Below are positions 33,519-33,543 of a stretch of DNA of 33,543 nucleotides, in pieces (position 1 is the first letter of the stretch; every line of letters begins with the position of its first letter). The translations under genes and the position numbers were made by a program. The notes below the pieces were generated by a model, which was given only the letters and a program-made list of their open reading frames with translations, was not told the DNA's origin and ran no database searches. Source of the stretch: CAZSVI01 sp964610205. Its GTDB lineage: Bacteria; Bacillota; Clostridia; DSM-8532. The stretch spans positions 1 to 33,543 of the forward strand of contig CAZSVI010000028.1 of NCBI GenBank assembly GCA_964610205.1. The letters run 5' to 3'.

Positions 33519-33543
33519 ATGAAGAAAATAGGAGTAGGCATTG
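33519..33543 (+). CDS. Start of a third operon gene (3' partial)
   Basis: ATG 33519 follows AGAAGGAGA (33503-33511). Only MKKIGVGI is visible before the window ends. This start is typical of Rossmann-fold Gfo/Idh/MocA oxidoreductases, but eight residues cannot settle it. Confidence 0.55.

Overview
The window looks like a draft-genome scaffold (100-N gap at 12608-12707) from a spore-forming, low-to-moderate-GC anaerobe of the Bacillota, probably class Clostridia. The supporting signs are strong AGGAGG-type ribosome sites, sigma-A promoters of the TTGACA-17-TATAAT type, a SpoIVFB-like sporulation protease, a SleL/YaaH-like GH18 protein, short-form HisG with HisZ, CUT1 sugar transporters with AraC/LacI regulators, and a tryptophanase. 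No rRNA, tRNA, CRISPR array or intact insertion sequence was seen.

Region 1 (1-9389, + strand) is a glycan-use locus: two CUT1 ABC permeases (the first cut by the window edge), a beta-helix lipoprotein, a membrane-anchored AraC-type regulator, a GH92 alpha-mannosidase-like enzyme, and a roughly 50-residue remnant of a sulfatase gene overlapping the GH92 3' end. Together they suggest uptake and trimming of a mannose-containing, perhaps once sulfated, glycan.

Region 2 (9390-12753) is on the minus strand: tryptophanase (tnaA) lies downstream of an LplB-type permease that lacks its usual partner permease and binding protein. Upstream are about 680 bases without a gene. They hold a diverged copy of a roughly 100-base block also found before the AraC gene at 4222-4320, and they run into the assembly gap.

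Region 3 (12708-21630) has an MFS exporter divergent from a histidine operon driven by a perfect-consensus promoter: hisZ-hisG-hisD-hisC-hisB-purC-hisH-hisA, then a terminator. hisF and hisI/hisE are absent and purC is embedded. A 90-base palindromic element able to form a three-way junction separates hisZ from hisG.

Region 4 (21640-24308) has an acyl-CoA synthetase with an XRE-cupin regulator (minus strand). Divergent from them, between its own promoter and terminator, is a long rod-shaped structured RNA that I read as a candidate 6S RNA.

Region 5 (24309-28234) looks sporulation-linked: a short membrane protein coupled to a SpoIVFB-like M50 protease behind a sigma-E-like promoter, a DUF6106-like membrane protein, and a GH18 cortex-lytic-type enzyme. 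Strong palindromes follow.

Region 6 (28235-33543) has a URO-D superfamily protein divergent from a LacI regulator, a 37-codon small ORF, and an operon starting with myo-inositol-1-phosphate synthase and a PfkB kinase. The third gene is cut by the window end. A LacI-style palindrome sits just after the operon promoter. All functions are read from sequence motifs only; no database search was run.
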